From: a virus
Strand: one strand, 5' to 3'
IMG/VR virus record: IMGVR_UViG_3300008267_009156
Span: 1-22,944 of that record
DNA: 22,944 nucleotides
The position numbers and the translations under genes are program-made. Under the pieces are notes generated by a model. The model was not told the origin of the DNA, searched no databases, and was given only the letters and a program-made list of their open reading frames with translations. Position 1 is the first letter of the stretch. Every line of letters starts with the position of its first letter. Positions 1-6,163 of the stretch are shown here, piece by piece.

Positions 1-1779
1 TCTACCATAGAAACGGTTGTTAACCATTTTCTTAGCGTATCTCGTCATTATACCTTTGATCGGTGTAAAGTTGAATGGGTTATACATTGTAGGTGTTAAT
101 TGTAGAGGTACATACGGAGCATATACATATCCTGTGTCTAACAAAGATGAACCTTTGTGTCCGATAAGGATTTGGTTAGCTGGGAAGTATGGATCTCTAT
201 ACACTTGGTAACGACCTGCTAATGTACCAACTCTTTCGATACCCATGTTGTACTGATCTTGCTCCGGAGAAGCGTTAGATACGTGGAAGTACTCAAGGTC
301 ATCAAAGATTGCAGAAACTTCAGAAGAAACAACGATCCAGTTAGCTCCACCTCTTAAAGTAGATTTGTGGATTTGTGCTGACAATTGGTTAATTGCTGTA
401 ATCAAAGTTTGATTCCAATCTTTTTGAGTGTATGATGTTGTTTGAGCAATTCTTCTCCATCCGTTGTAATCCCATCTTAGGTTCCAAGCCGCTCCTTTTC
501 TAAGGTCTCTCAAGATTTCTCTATCGATTTCTGCTGCCACTTGCTCAGACAATAATGCTGTTAATTCAGCTTCAGCGTCGATGTTATGGAATGCAGAAAC
601 GTCTTGTGCTAATTCAGGTGACCATTGTGCTCTTAGTTTTCTTTCTGTAACTGATACAGTAACTGACTCAAGGTCAAAAGATACTTCACCAATTTTATCT
701 TCAAATTCTAAGTTCGCATATCTTTTATATACCGCAGTAAATGAAGATGCTGACAATATACCACTTACAGTTGCTCCTGTGTATCCGTCTAATGATGTTG
801 CGTCACAATCAGCACATACCGGACAAGAAAGATCAACTTCTAAAATAATACAACCTTCGTTATTACATACAGTATTGTATGAACCACCATTTCCACTAGG
901 GAATGTTGTGTTTACAGGACTATAAGAAGGGTTAACCATACTTCTACCATATTGTTGTGTAACAACTCTAAATAATAATGGTGTAGTCGAAGAAACAGCA
1001 CATGGGGATGAACCTGCAATAGTTAAACCTGAGTCTTTAATAATTCTTAAATCAGAAAGGAAAGTTTCAGTATCAACTTCAGATCCATCAGGACCAACTA
1101 ATTTACCAGAATCTGCTTGATAAAAATTACAAAGTTTGATTAAAACTTTTCTAACCCCTGTTGTAGATGCGGTGTATGTTGCACTGTTATTTGAATCAAC
1201 TAATGTACCGTTAGACCACTCTAAAACTGTTGTAGTAGCCGTTACCGCAGTAAAGGTACCTTTTGAATAATCAAATAATCCTGGAGGGTTTAAACCTGCT
1301 TCAGCACCTTCATAAAATAAATCATAAAGATTTTTACCATAAGCATCTGCTCCACTATAACCTGTACCATCAGCAGCATTATAACTTGTTGACCCAATTG
1401 GTGCGAAGTGGTTTGTTCCAGCTGCAGTATCTGCGGAGTTATAACCTTGAATTTTAGGTACGAAGTAGAACAATTTACCGATTGGTAAGTTCATTGCTTG
1501 TACAGATACTAAATCATTTGCTAACAATTTAGAGAATACTCTTCTAACGATAGGAAATACTACAGTTTCAAATGAACCTGAACTGTCAGTAGATGCCGCT
1601 TCGTTAATTAGGTGAGACGCTTGGTTTTCATATAATTGTGCCATGTTCTCTTTGATGTGTCCTTTCAAACCATCTAGGAATCCTAATCTATCCCATTTGT
1701 TAATTGTGTCTTCTTTGATAACTTTCAAGTGCTTAAGTCCGATGTTACCTACAAGACCTGATTCTAATAATGCTCCCAT
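1..1779 (-). CDS. 23: Major capsid protein, T4 gp23-like (3' end beyond window)
   Basis: This is the main shell protein of the phage head. 593 codons are open to the window edge, so the C-terminus is missing, though the last residues visible (IKGIMTRYAKKMVNNRFYGR) resemble the end of gp23. Residues about 385-410 (SPELAQDVSAFHNIDAEAEL followed by EIDREILRDLR) match the T4 gp23 stretch around IELAQDLRAVHGMDADAEL. The N-terminus has a helical, charged prepeptide ending HLINE-AAS at residue 60. INE fits the (L/I)xE rule of the prohead protease and sits where T4 gp23 is cut (after residue 65). The protein is longer than T4 gp23 (521 aa) because of an insertion at about residues 190-345 that holds a cysteine cluster. 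Start: ATG after an A-rich leader, no Shine-Dalgarno. It is last in the 17-20-21-22-23 order. Confidence 0.95.
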   Translation of the reverse strand, partial: MGALLESGLVGNIGLKHLKVIKEDTINKWDRLGFLDGLKGHIKENMAQLYENQASHLINEAASTDSSGSFETVVFPIVRRVFSKLLANDLVSVQAMNLPIGKLFYFVPKIQGYNSADTAAGTNHFAPIGSTSYNAADGTGYSGADAYGKNLYDLFYEGAEAGLNPPGLFDYSKGTFTAVTATTTVLEWSNGTLVDSNNSATYTASTTGVRKVLIKLCNFYQADSGKLVGPDGSEVDTETFLSDLRIIKDSGLTIAGSSPCAVSSTTPLLFRVVTQQYGRSMVNPSYSPVNTTFPSGNGGSYNTVCNNEGCIILEVDLSCPVCADCDATSLDGYTGATVSGILSASSFTAVYKRYANLEFEDKIGEVSFDLESVTVSVTERKLRAQWSPELAQDVSAFHNIDAEAELTALLSEQVAAEIDREILRDLRKGAAWNLRWDYNGWRRIAQTTSYTQKDWNQTLITAINQLSAQIHKSTLRGGANWIVVSSEVSAIFDDLEYFHVSNASPEQDQYNMGIERVGTLAGRYQVYRDPYFPANQILIGHKGSSLLDTGYVYAPYVPLQLTPTMYNPFNFTPIKGIMTRYAKKMVNNRFYGR

Positions 1780-1822
1780 TTTTTATTTTTTTTAATTAGA
1801 GTTTATTTTTTATTTTATGTAT

Positions 1823-1830
1823 ATAAATAT
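1823..1830 (-). promoter_or_regulatory. ATATTTAT motif upstream of gp23, candidate late promoter
   Basis: Read on the minus strand this is ATATTTATATA, 44 bases before the gp23 start. The same core lies upstream of several other minus-strand genes. It is AT-rich and could occur by chance; the supporting point is its repeated placement in short gaps before starts. The T4 late promoter core TATAAATA is related in composition but appears here on the opposite strand. Confidence 0.4.
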
Positions 1831-1855
1831 ACAGTAATTTTAAAAAGTTTATTTT

Positions 1856-3322
1856 TTATTTAATTTTTGACATTAAATCCTTCATTCTCAAGAATTGTGG
1901 ATTTTCATAAGTTTTACTTTCAATCAAATTAGAAGAAGATCCATTTTGTGGTGTTTTGATAACTTTTCTTTGTACAGATTCATTAATTGATTCGTTTGTT
2001 TTGTTATCGCCTAATTCTTCTTTAATTGATTTGTAAAGATTTTTTGACTCTTTAAGAGACTCAACGTTATCAAATCTTCTAAGAATATTAATCTTTTCTT
2101 GTTTTGTTGTTGAGTGTTCAGTAAATAGTCTTGTTGAGTAAGCTAAATTAGAGTTAAAAACTGCAACTTCATTAAGTTTGTTTCTGAAGAAATCTAAAGC
2201 CTTTTTATATTCTTCATTTTTTTCTCTTAATAAATTCAATTCTTTGTCAACTGATTCGACTTTAAGGTGTCTTGGTGCTGTTCTTACTTTTGGTAAACCT
2301 TTTCTACCCCAATACTTACCGTTACCTAAAGTTCTTGCGGCTTCCATTGTTTCAGCTTCACCATCCATACCTACAACATCTCCAATTTCTTCATCAGTCA
2401 TCCATTCTTCACCTAATTCATCTTCAGGTGTTTCAGTTACTCCGTGTTTCATTTTAGATGGGTAAGGGTCTTTTTTAAAATTACCACCTTTACCATGTCT
2501 TTTAGGGCCTTCTTTCATTTTGTACGAAACTTTATCCATATTAGGTTTTTTTGAATATTTAAAAGTCTCCAAAACAGATTCAAGTTCTTCTTGATCAACT
2601 TCAAAAACAGTTTCTTCCTCGTACCCCCCATAATGGCTTCCCATTTCGTCACCTTCGGTAAATTCTTCATAAGGACTTCCCATTTCGTCACCTTCGGTAA
2701 ATTCTTCATAAGGACTCCCCATTTCGTCACCCTCAACTTCTAATTCATAAACAGTACCTTCATAATTTGTACCGCCCATTTCGTTGTTTTCCATATAATT
2801 TTCCATCATATTCATTTGTTCTGCGGGTTGACTTTCTCCACCAAAAGTAATTAGGTATTCAGTGTTACTATTGTTATCAACTAAATGAACGTCACCGTCA
2901 TCTTGTTTTTTAACAATAATTCCATCTTGATCACCCATCGCTTTAAAAACTCTTAAAACTTCCTCAGGCGATGCTTGAGTCATATCAAGAGGCGGTAGTT
3001 CTTCTCCCCCAACATTATCACCATCAACACCCGCTTGTGGCATTTCCGGCTCTTCTACACCCTCTTCTGAATTAATGTCTTCTTCCGATTCATCATCTTC
3101 TGAATCATACTCTACATCAACTTCTTCTTCTTCACCATCTACTGGTGCTTCTGCATCTTGTTCGTGTAACCTTTTTCTCTGATTTAGAGATTCTTTTACT
3201 AATTGGCTGATTTCTTCCTTCATTGTAGAAGCAAGTATTCCTTTTGCGTTTTCACTGATAGCCTCCTCTACTGCTCTAATTTGCAATAAAGTTTCTTCAA
3301 CTACAGATTTGTTTTTTTCCAT
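1856..3322 (-). CDS. 22: Prohead core scaffold protein, T4 gp22-like
   Basis: This is the likely internal scaffold around which the capsid shell assembles, later degraded by gp21. It is 488 aa when started at the ATG at 3322; an upstream TTG in frame (3334) was not chosen. The N-terminal helix is followed by a very acidic stretch (about residues 60-95), an acidic tandem repeat (GDEMGSPYEEFTE, about residues 200-235) and a basic Lys/Gly patch. The C-terminal coiled-coil part contains LNEVAVFNSNLAYSTRLFTE and INILRRFDNVESLKESKNLY, which fits large gp22-type scaffolds. Position between gp21 and gp23 agrees with T4 order. Many (L/I)xE sequences offer protease sites. It is much longer than T4 gp22 (269 aa). 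A terminator and an ATATTTAT motif upstream suggest it starts its own transcript. Confidence 0.8.
   Translation of the reverse strand: MEKNKSVVEETLLQIRAVEEAISENAKGILASTMKEEISQLVKESLNQRKRLHEQDAEAPVDGEEEEVDVEYDSEDDESEEDINSEEGVEEPEMPQAGVDGDNVGGEELPPLDMTQASPEEVLRVFKAMGDQDGIIVKKQDDGDVHLVDNNSNTEYLITFGGESQPAEQMNMMENYMENNEMGGTNYEGTVYELEVEGDEMGSPYEEFTEGDEMGSPYEEFTEGDEMGSHYGGYEEETVFEVDQEELESVLETFKYSKKPNMDKVSYKMKEGPKRHGKGGNFKKDPYPSKMKHGVTETPEDELGEEWMTDEEIGDVVGMDGEAETMEAARTLGNGKYWGRKGLPKVRTAPRHLKVESVDKELNLLREKNEEYKKALDFFRNKLNEVAVFNSNLAYSTRLFTEHSTTKQEKINILRRFDNVESLKESKNLYKSIKEELGDNKTNESINESVQRKVIKTPQNGSSSNLIESKTYENPQFLRMKDLMSKIK
2638..2733 (-). repeat. 39-bp tandem repeat in the scaffold gene
   Basis: Two full 39-base copies (2638-2676 and 2677-2715) are almost identical and are followed by a partial third copy to 2733. 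They encode GDEMGSPYEEFTE units in frame. The near identity of the DNA suggests recent slippage expansion. Confidence 0.9.
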
Positions 3323-3364
3323 ATAAAAATGCAATTTTTTGCTTTTGTTGGTTTATTTTATTAG

Positions 3365-3372
3365 ATAAATAT
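3365..3372 (-). promoter_or_regulatory. ATATTTAT motif upstream of gp22, candidate late promoter
   Basis: On the minus strand the core ATATTTAT lies 43 bases before the gp22 ATG and just after the terminator that closes the preceding gene. That is where a new transcript would be expected to begin. Confidence 0.4.
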
Positions 3373-3403
3373 GTAGATACTTGAAAAAAAACTTTTTTAA
3401 CAC

Positions 3404-3436
3404 AAAAAAAGGGAACACTTACGTATCCCCTTTTTA
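3404..3436 (-). terminator. Probable rho-independent terminator after the DUF4494-like gene
   Basis: Read on the minus strand, A5-GGGG leads into a short imperfect stem that returns with CCC-T7. The A/T arms extend the stem. It lies 27 bases past the stop codon at 3463 and before gp22, so it probably separates the gp21 transcript from gp22/gp23. Confidence 0.65.
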
Positions 3437-3462
3437 AATCTTTTTAAATTAAATAAAATTAA

Positions 3463-3672
3463 TTACTCAATAACCTCATCAATTTTACTTTCAACAATTG
3501 CTGTTATTCTCCAATCCATAGTGTAAGTTTCATATGCCTTTGTGACTTTCGCTTCTACGTCTGTTGGTGAAAAGGCCTTAACCAATTTTTCCTCTTTAAT
3601 TTTTTTTACTTTACCTGTGTTTTCGTCAACCATATCGGTTGTTACTCTTGCAACAAAATACTTTTCATCCAT
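3463..3672 (-). CDS. Small DUF4494-like protein
   Basis: This is a 69-aa protein of unknown function. The pattern YFVARVTTDMVDENTGKVKK, then LVKAF, then a C-terminal YTMDWRITAIVESKIDEVIE resembles one half of the DUF4494 proteins of Bacteroidota as recalled (a two-repeat family of about 150 aa). Here only one repeat is present. It starts 12 bases after the gp21 stop and is followed by a terminator, so it is the last gene of that transcript. Its place between gp21 and gp22 suggests a small head or assembly role, but nothing in the sequence proves it. The family match is from memory of the pattern. Confidence 0.65.
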   Translation of the reverse strand: MDEKYFVARVTTDMVDENTGKVKKIKEEKLVKAFSPTDVEAKVTKAYETYTMDWRITAIVESKIDEVIE

Positions 3673-3684
3673 AATTTAATTTTT

Positions 3685-4395
3685 TTATTTATCCAAATAA
3701 TCGGACAATCTTTTCATTAAGTCAACAGATTTGTTTAGTGGGTTTGATGATAATTCAACATTTTCATGTTCTGTTAATTTTTCTTCATATTTTGGTCTAT
3801 CGTTTTTATTTAAATAAAGGTAAGCCCCTGGTGTTGATGGAGATGAAACTAAGTCAAAACATATCAATTCAAAATCGTCTTGAACCTCATTTTGTTCTCC
3901 TTTTTTAACTAAAGATCCAACACCACGAGAAGATACTCCCATAGTAACACCTTGTCTCATCATATTTGCTGCTATATCACCTTTAGAAGAAACAATACCT
4001 CTTTCGTGAAATCCAGGAGTTGTCAATAACTTAATTTTACCCATTAATACGTTATCTTCCCACCATACTTCTGTGATTAAATGTGCAACTCTGTCTAAGT
4101 CAATAAGTGAAGATTCCGGGTGATTTAATTCAGAAATAGACATTCCTTTATTAATCATTTCTTTATATTTTTCAGCCTCTCTTTTTAATATTTTTTCAGG
4201 ATATACTCTACCATTTCTATTTGGTACCCCATATTTTTGTAAAGTTGCATAAAATACAAATGGTTTTGAATGATCAAGTTGCCCGTATGATTCTCTAATT
4301 ACTTGATTGTTTCTATGTTCGTTTGGATTAATTATCCCCGCATCCCACTCAACTAAAATCCCCTTACCTGTATCGTTTGGTCCTAATATTTTCAT
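3685..4395 (-). CDS. 21: Prohead core protease, T4 gp21-like
   Basis: This serine protease matures the prohead by cutting scaffold, capsid and internal proteins after (L/I)xE. It is 236 aa, close to T4 gp21 (212 aa). Catalytic features visible are His92 in SELNHPESS and the serine in MGVSSRGVG (Ser155/Ser156), followed by Asp181 in CFDLVSSPSTPGAY. These match the His-Ser arrangement of the herpesvirus-assemblin-like phage protease family. The N-terminal GVPNRNGRVYP segment is also typical of the family. An ATATTTAT motif lies 14 bases before the start, overlapping the stop of the preceding gene. Its presence supports reading (L/I)xE sites in gp23 and in the leader-bearing proteins as substrates. 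Confidence 0.93.
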   Translation of the reverse strand: MKILGPNDTGKGILVEWDAGIINPNEHRNNQVIRESYGQLDHSKPFVFYATLQKYGVPNRNGRVYPEKILKREAEKYKEMINKGMSISELNHPESSLIDLDRVAHLITEVWWEDNVLMGKIKLLTTPGFHERGIVSSKGDIAANMMRQGVTMGVSSRGVGSLVKKGEQNEVQDDFELICFDLVSSPSTPGAYLYLNKNDRPKYEEKLTEHENVELSSNPLNKSVDLMKRLSDYLDK

Positions 4396-4408
4396 AATCT
4401 TTTTTATG

Positions 4409-4416
4409 ATAAATAT
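4409..4416 (-). promoter_or_regulatory. ATATTTAT motif upstream of gp21
   Basis: On the minus strand the core ATATTTAT ends 14 bases before the gp21 ATG and overlaps the last base of the upstream stop codon. This is the same core as at the other minus-strand sites. Confidence 0.35.
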
Positions 4417-4865
4417 TATGTAGTTTTGGTTTCTTTTATTTTTGTTTTACTTAATGTAAAATACTTTGAATTTTTTAAGTCGTCAAAATAAATTGAAGAT
4501 ATTATTTTTTTAATTTTTGATTTTAAAATAAAAGACTTGAAATCAATTGTTTTATCATGTACAAATAACGTTATTTCTAAATTTAAAAAACTTTTTTTAT
4601 TCTTTTGTATCCCACTAACCCTTAAATCTAAATCAACAATTTGTTTTCTTTCAAATGTTAAAGTGTCCGTTACTTCTACTAGTGTGTGTTGTATTTGTCT
4701 TTTTATTATCCCCGTAATCCTATTCCAATTTTCTTCTTCATTTAATGGTTCGATCCATGTTTGTAATACCACATAAATTGATTTTAATTCTTTTGAGTCG
4801 ACCGTACCATAGTGACATTTTGCATCATCAAAAATGTTTAATTTTGACGTTTTTCCTTTTTTCAT
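4416..4865 (-). CDS. Hypothetical protein, head-gene cluster
   Basis: This 149-aa protein is not recognised. It is Lys-rich and soluble, with alternating hydrophobic stretches (SIYVVLQTWIEPL, LEITLFVHDK) that suggest a beta-rich core, and it has no signal peptide or membrane segment. It stands between the two-TM protein and gp21 on the same strand, and diverges from the bS21 gene 105 bases away. T4 has small head proteins in this area (gp67, gp68), but no sequence resemblance was seen. The start is the first ATG, with an A-rich leader. Confidence 0.7.
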   Translation of the reverse strand: MKKGKTSKLNIFDDAKCHYGTVDSKELKSIYVVLQTWIEPLNEEENWNRITGIIKRQIQHTLVEVTDTLTFERKQIVDLDLRVSGIQKNKKSFLNLEITLFVHDKTIDFKSFILKSKIKKIISSIYFDDLKNSKYFTLSKTKIKETKTT

Positions 4866-4918
4866 TTTTCATATCTTGAAAGTTTATTGTTTTATAAAAT
4901 ATAATAAAACTTTACATT

Positions 4919-4950
4919 ATTGTCAAAATTTAAAATTTTTCCTACTATTT
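4919..4950 (+). promoter_or_regulatory. Weak Bacteroidota-type promoter candidate for bS21
   Basis: ATTG, then 20 bases, then TACTATTT. This is a degenerate fit to TTTG-N19-TAnnTTTG and would place a start of transcription about 15 bases before the ATG. It is far weaker than the sites at 17123 and 19649. Confidence 0.25.
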
Positions 4951-4970
4951 ATAAATTAAACCAAAAAAAC

Positions 4971-5159
4971 ATGATTATTGTACACGTAAAAAACTCAAAT
5001 TCTTTAGAACAAGCACTTAAAACATATAAGTTTAAAATTTACAAAACAAAACAAATTCAAAAATTACAAGAAAGACAAGAATACAAAAAACCCTCCGTAA
5101 AACGAAGGGCTCAAATTAAAAAGGCTCAATACAAACAGAAAAATCAAATTTCTTCTTGA
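4971..5159 (+). CDS. rpsU: Phage-encoded ribosomal protein bS21 homologue
   Basis: This is a 62-aa small-subunit ribosomal protein. MIIVHVKNSNSLEQALKTYK is the bS21 N-terminus, and YKKPSVKRRAQIKKAQYKQK matches the basic C-terminal helix seen in bS21 of Bacteroidota. bS21 sits on the 30S platform near the 3' end of 16S rRNA. In Flavobacterium johnsoniae, bS21 Tyr54 helps hide the anti-Shine-Dalgarno; this protein has a Tyr at position 54. The ATG at 4971 was chosen over an upstream TTG because it begins exactly at the family start. No Shine-Dalgarno precedes it (leader CCAAAAAAAC). It is the only plus-strand gene inside the minus-strand virion block, and its 3' end overlaps the convergent gene by 16 bases. 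Confidence 0.88.
   Translation: MIIVHVKNSNSLEQALKTYKFKIYKTKQIQKLQERQEYKKPSVKRRAQIKKAQYKQKNQISS
5084..5109 (-). terminator. Rho-independent terminator, inside the bS21 gene on the opposite strand
   Basis: On the minus strand CCCTTCG, loop TTTTA, CGGAGGG is followed by six T. It closes the minus-strand transcript 35 bases past the stop codon at 5144, while on the plus strand the same bases encode bS21 residues about 38-46. Confidence 0.8.
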
Positions 5160-5413
5160 GTTTCTTCTTTCTTTTCTTCAGATTTTTTTCCAAAAATCTT
5201 TTCTGTGGAGGTAAGACCTAAACACCCAAACGCCAACATAGCAACAGCATTTACTAATGTGTCAGAAGGTTTGATGTCTCCGTGTGTATAACTGTTCGCA
5301 TATAAAGTAATACAAAGAGAAACACCGCAAAGAATACCTACAAATCTTTTTGAAGATGCGTTACCTTGACTGTCCATAAACAATCTACCGATTCCTTTAA
5401 AAAATTTTTTCAT
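5144..5413 (-). CDS. Small two-TM membrane protein, possible holin
   Basis: This 89-aa protein has two hydrophobic segments (about residues 23-40 and 53-69), a basic N-terminus and a highly charged C-terminal tail (KKSEEKKEETQEE). That is the general layout of class II holins, which form lysis holes in the inner membrane. The SSKRFVGILCG lead-in to TM1 is like other small phage membrane proteins. It overlaps the preceding gene by ATGA, so translation is probably coupled, and a terminator follows. No endolysin gene was seen nearby, which weakens the holin reading; a head-assembly membrane anchor (compare T4 gp40) is an alternative. Confidence 0.55.
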   Translation of the reverse strand: MKKFFKGIGRLFMDSQGNASSKRFVGILCGVSLCITLYANSYTHGDIKPSDTLVNAVAMLAFGCLGLTSTEKIFGKKSEEKKEETQEEI

Positions 5414-6141
5414 AGTCCCAAACTTAATTTTTTTAGTTTATAATAATCATAATGGTTACATTTTGACTCCATTACTTTATTGATTGTTTTGTTAATAGTA
5501 CCTTCAAGTTCTTTATCTGATGACTCATTAATTGAAACTTTTAGGTTATCCAAAACAAGTTTTTTAAGATTATCAAAATTTTCTTTTAACTCTTCTCCGT
5601 TAAGTGATAAAATCTGATCTAATTCTTTTTTATCGTTTTCGTTTAAGTGCCCTAATTCTTTTTTTAAATTTTCATTTGCGATTTTTACCATAGAAGAAAT
5701 CGGTAAAAAACTACTTTCAGTGATGTCTTTTCTATTTTCTTCCTTTGTAATTATATTTTTAATATTTTTTTTAGACTCTAAAATATTTTCAAGATTTTTA
5801 ATACCAGTTTTATAAATGGCATTATCAATATCAAAATAATTATTAGTTGATTCATCATTCCAAGAGTTTATCCAATTGTTTATTTCTTTTAAACGTCTTG
5901 ACTGACTTTCTAAGAGTATTTGTGAATACTCAATAGATTCATTAATGTAATCATTTGCAATATCGGTGGGTAATCCCTTATTTGATGATAAATCATCATA
6001 AATGTAATATAACTCAGAAAGATCTTTATTTTTTAAAAATACCTCGTTGAATTCAAAAATAAATCTTTTAAAAGACGGCTTTTTAGATAGTTCAATTGCC
6101 GTGTTTTCTATTTTTGTTTTAATTGTACCAAAAGTGTTCAT
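5410..6141 (-). CDS. Hypothetical protein between gp20 and gp21
   Basis: This 243-aa protein is not recognised. It is Lys/Glu/Asn-rich and predicted largely helical, with heptad-like stretches near residues 150-215 (IANENLKKELGHLNENDKKE). No signal peptide or membrane segment was seen. It begins 22 bases after the portal stop, behind an ATATTTAT motif, and ends in an ATGA overlap with the two-TM gene. The position matches the small prohead core proteins of T4 (gp67/gp68), and a helical charged protein would suit a core component, but this is by position only. Confidence 0.75.
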   Translation of the reverse strand: MNTFGTIKTKIENTAIELSKKPSFKRFIFEFNEVFLKNKDLSELYYIYDDLSSNKGLPTDIANDYINESIEYSQILLESQSRRLKEINNWINSWNDESTNNYFDIDNAIYKTGIKNLENILESKKNIKNIITKEENRKDITESSFLPISSMVKIANENLKKELGHLNENDKKELDQILSLNGEELKENFDNLKKLVLDNLKVSINESSDKELEGTINKTINKVMESKCNHYDYYKLKKLSLGL

Positions 6142-6154
6142 ATAATTTTTTTAT

Positions 6155-6162
6155 ATAAATAT
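6155..6162 (-). promoter_or_regulatory. ATATTTAT motif between portal and the 243-aa gene
   Basis: On the minus strand ATATTTATATAAA lies in the 22-base gap after the portal stop and ends 14 bases before the next ATG. The spacing is the same as at gp21. Confidence 0.4.
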
Positions 6163-6163
6163 C

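Noticed and set aside
581-925. Plus-strand open frame opposite the capsid gene
   Set aside because: It lies wholly antisense to gp23, whose translation matches the family, and has no promoter or family likeness.
2515-2736. Minus-strand frame in the scaffold repeat region with internal repeats (KVTKWEVLMKNLP)
   Set aside because: It is a shifted-frame shadow of the 39-bp tandem repeat in gp22; 39 is a multiple of 3, so any frame looks repetitive.
3323-3334. TTG start extending gp22 by four codons
   Set aside because: The first ATG at 3322 has an equally A-rich leader and needs no rare start codon.
4920-4970. TTG start extending bS21 by 17 residues
   Set aside because: The conserved bS21 N-terminus begins exactly at the ATG at 4971, and the extension overlaps the likely promoter area.
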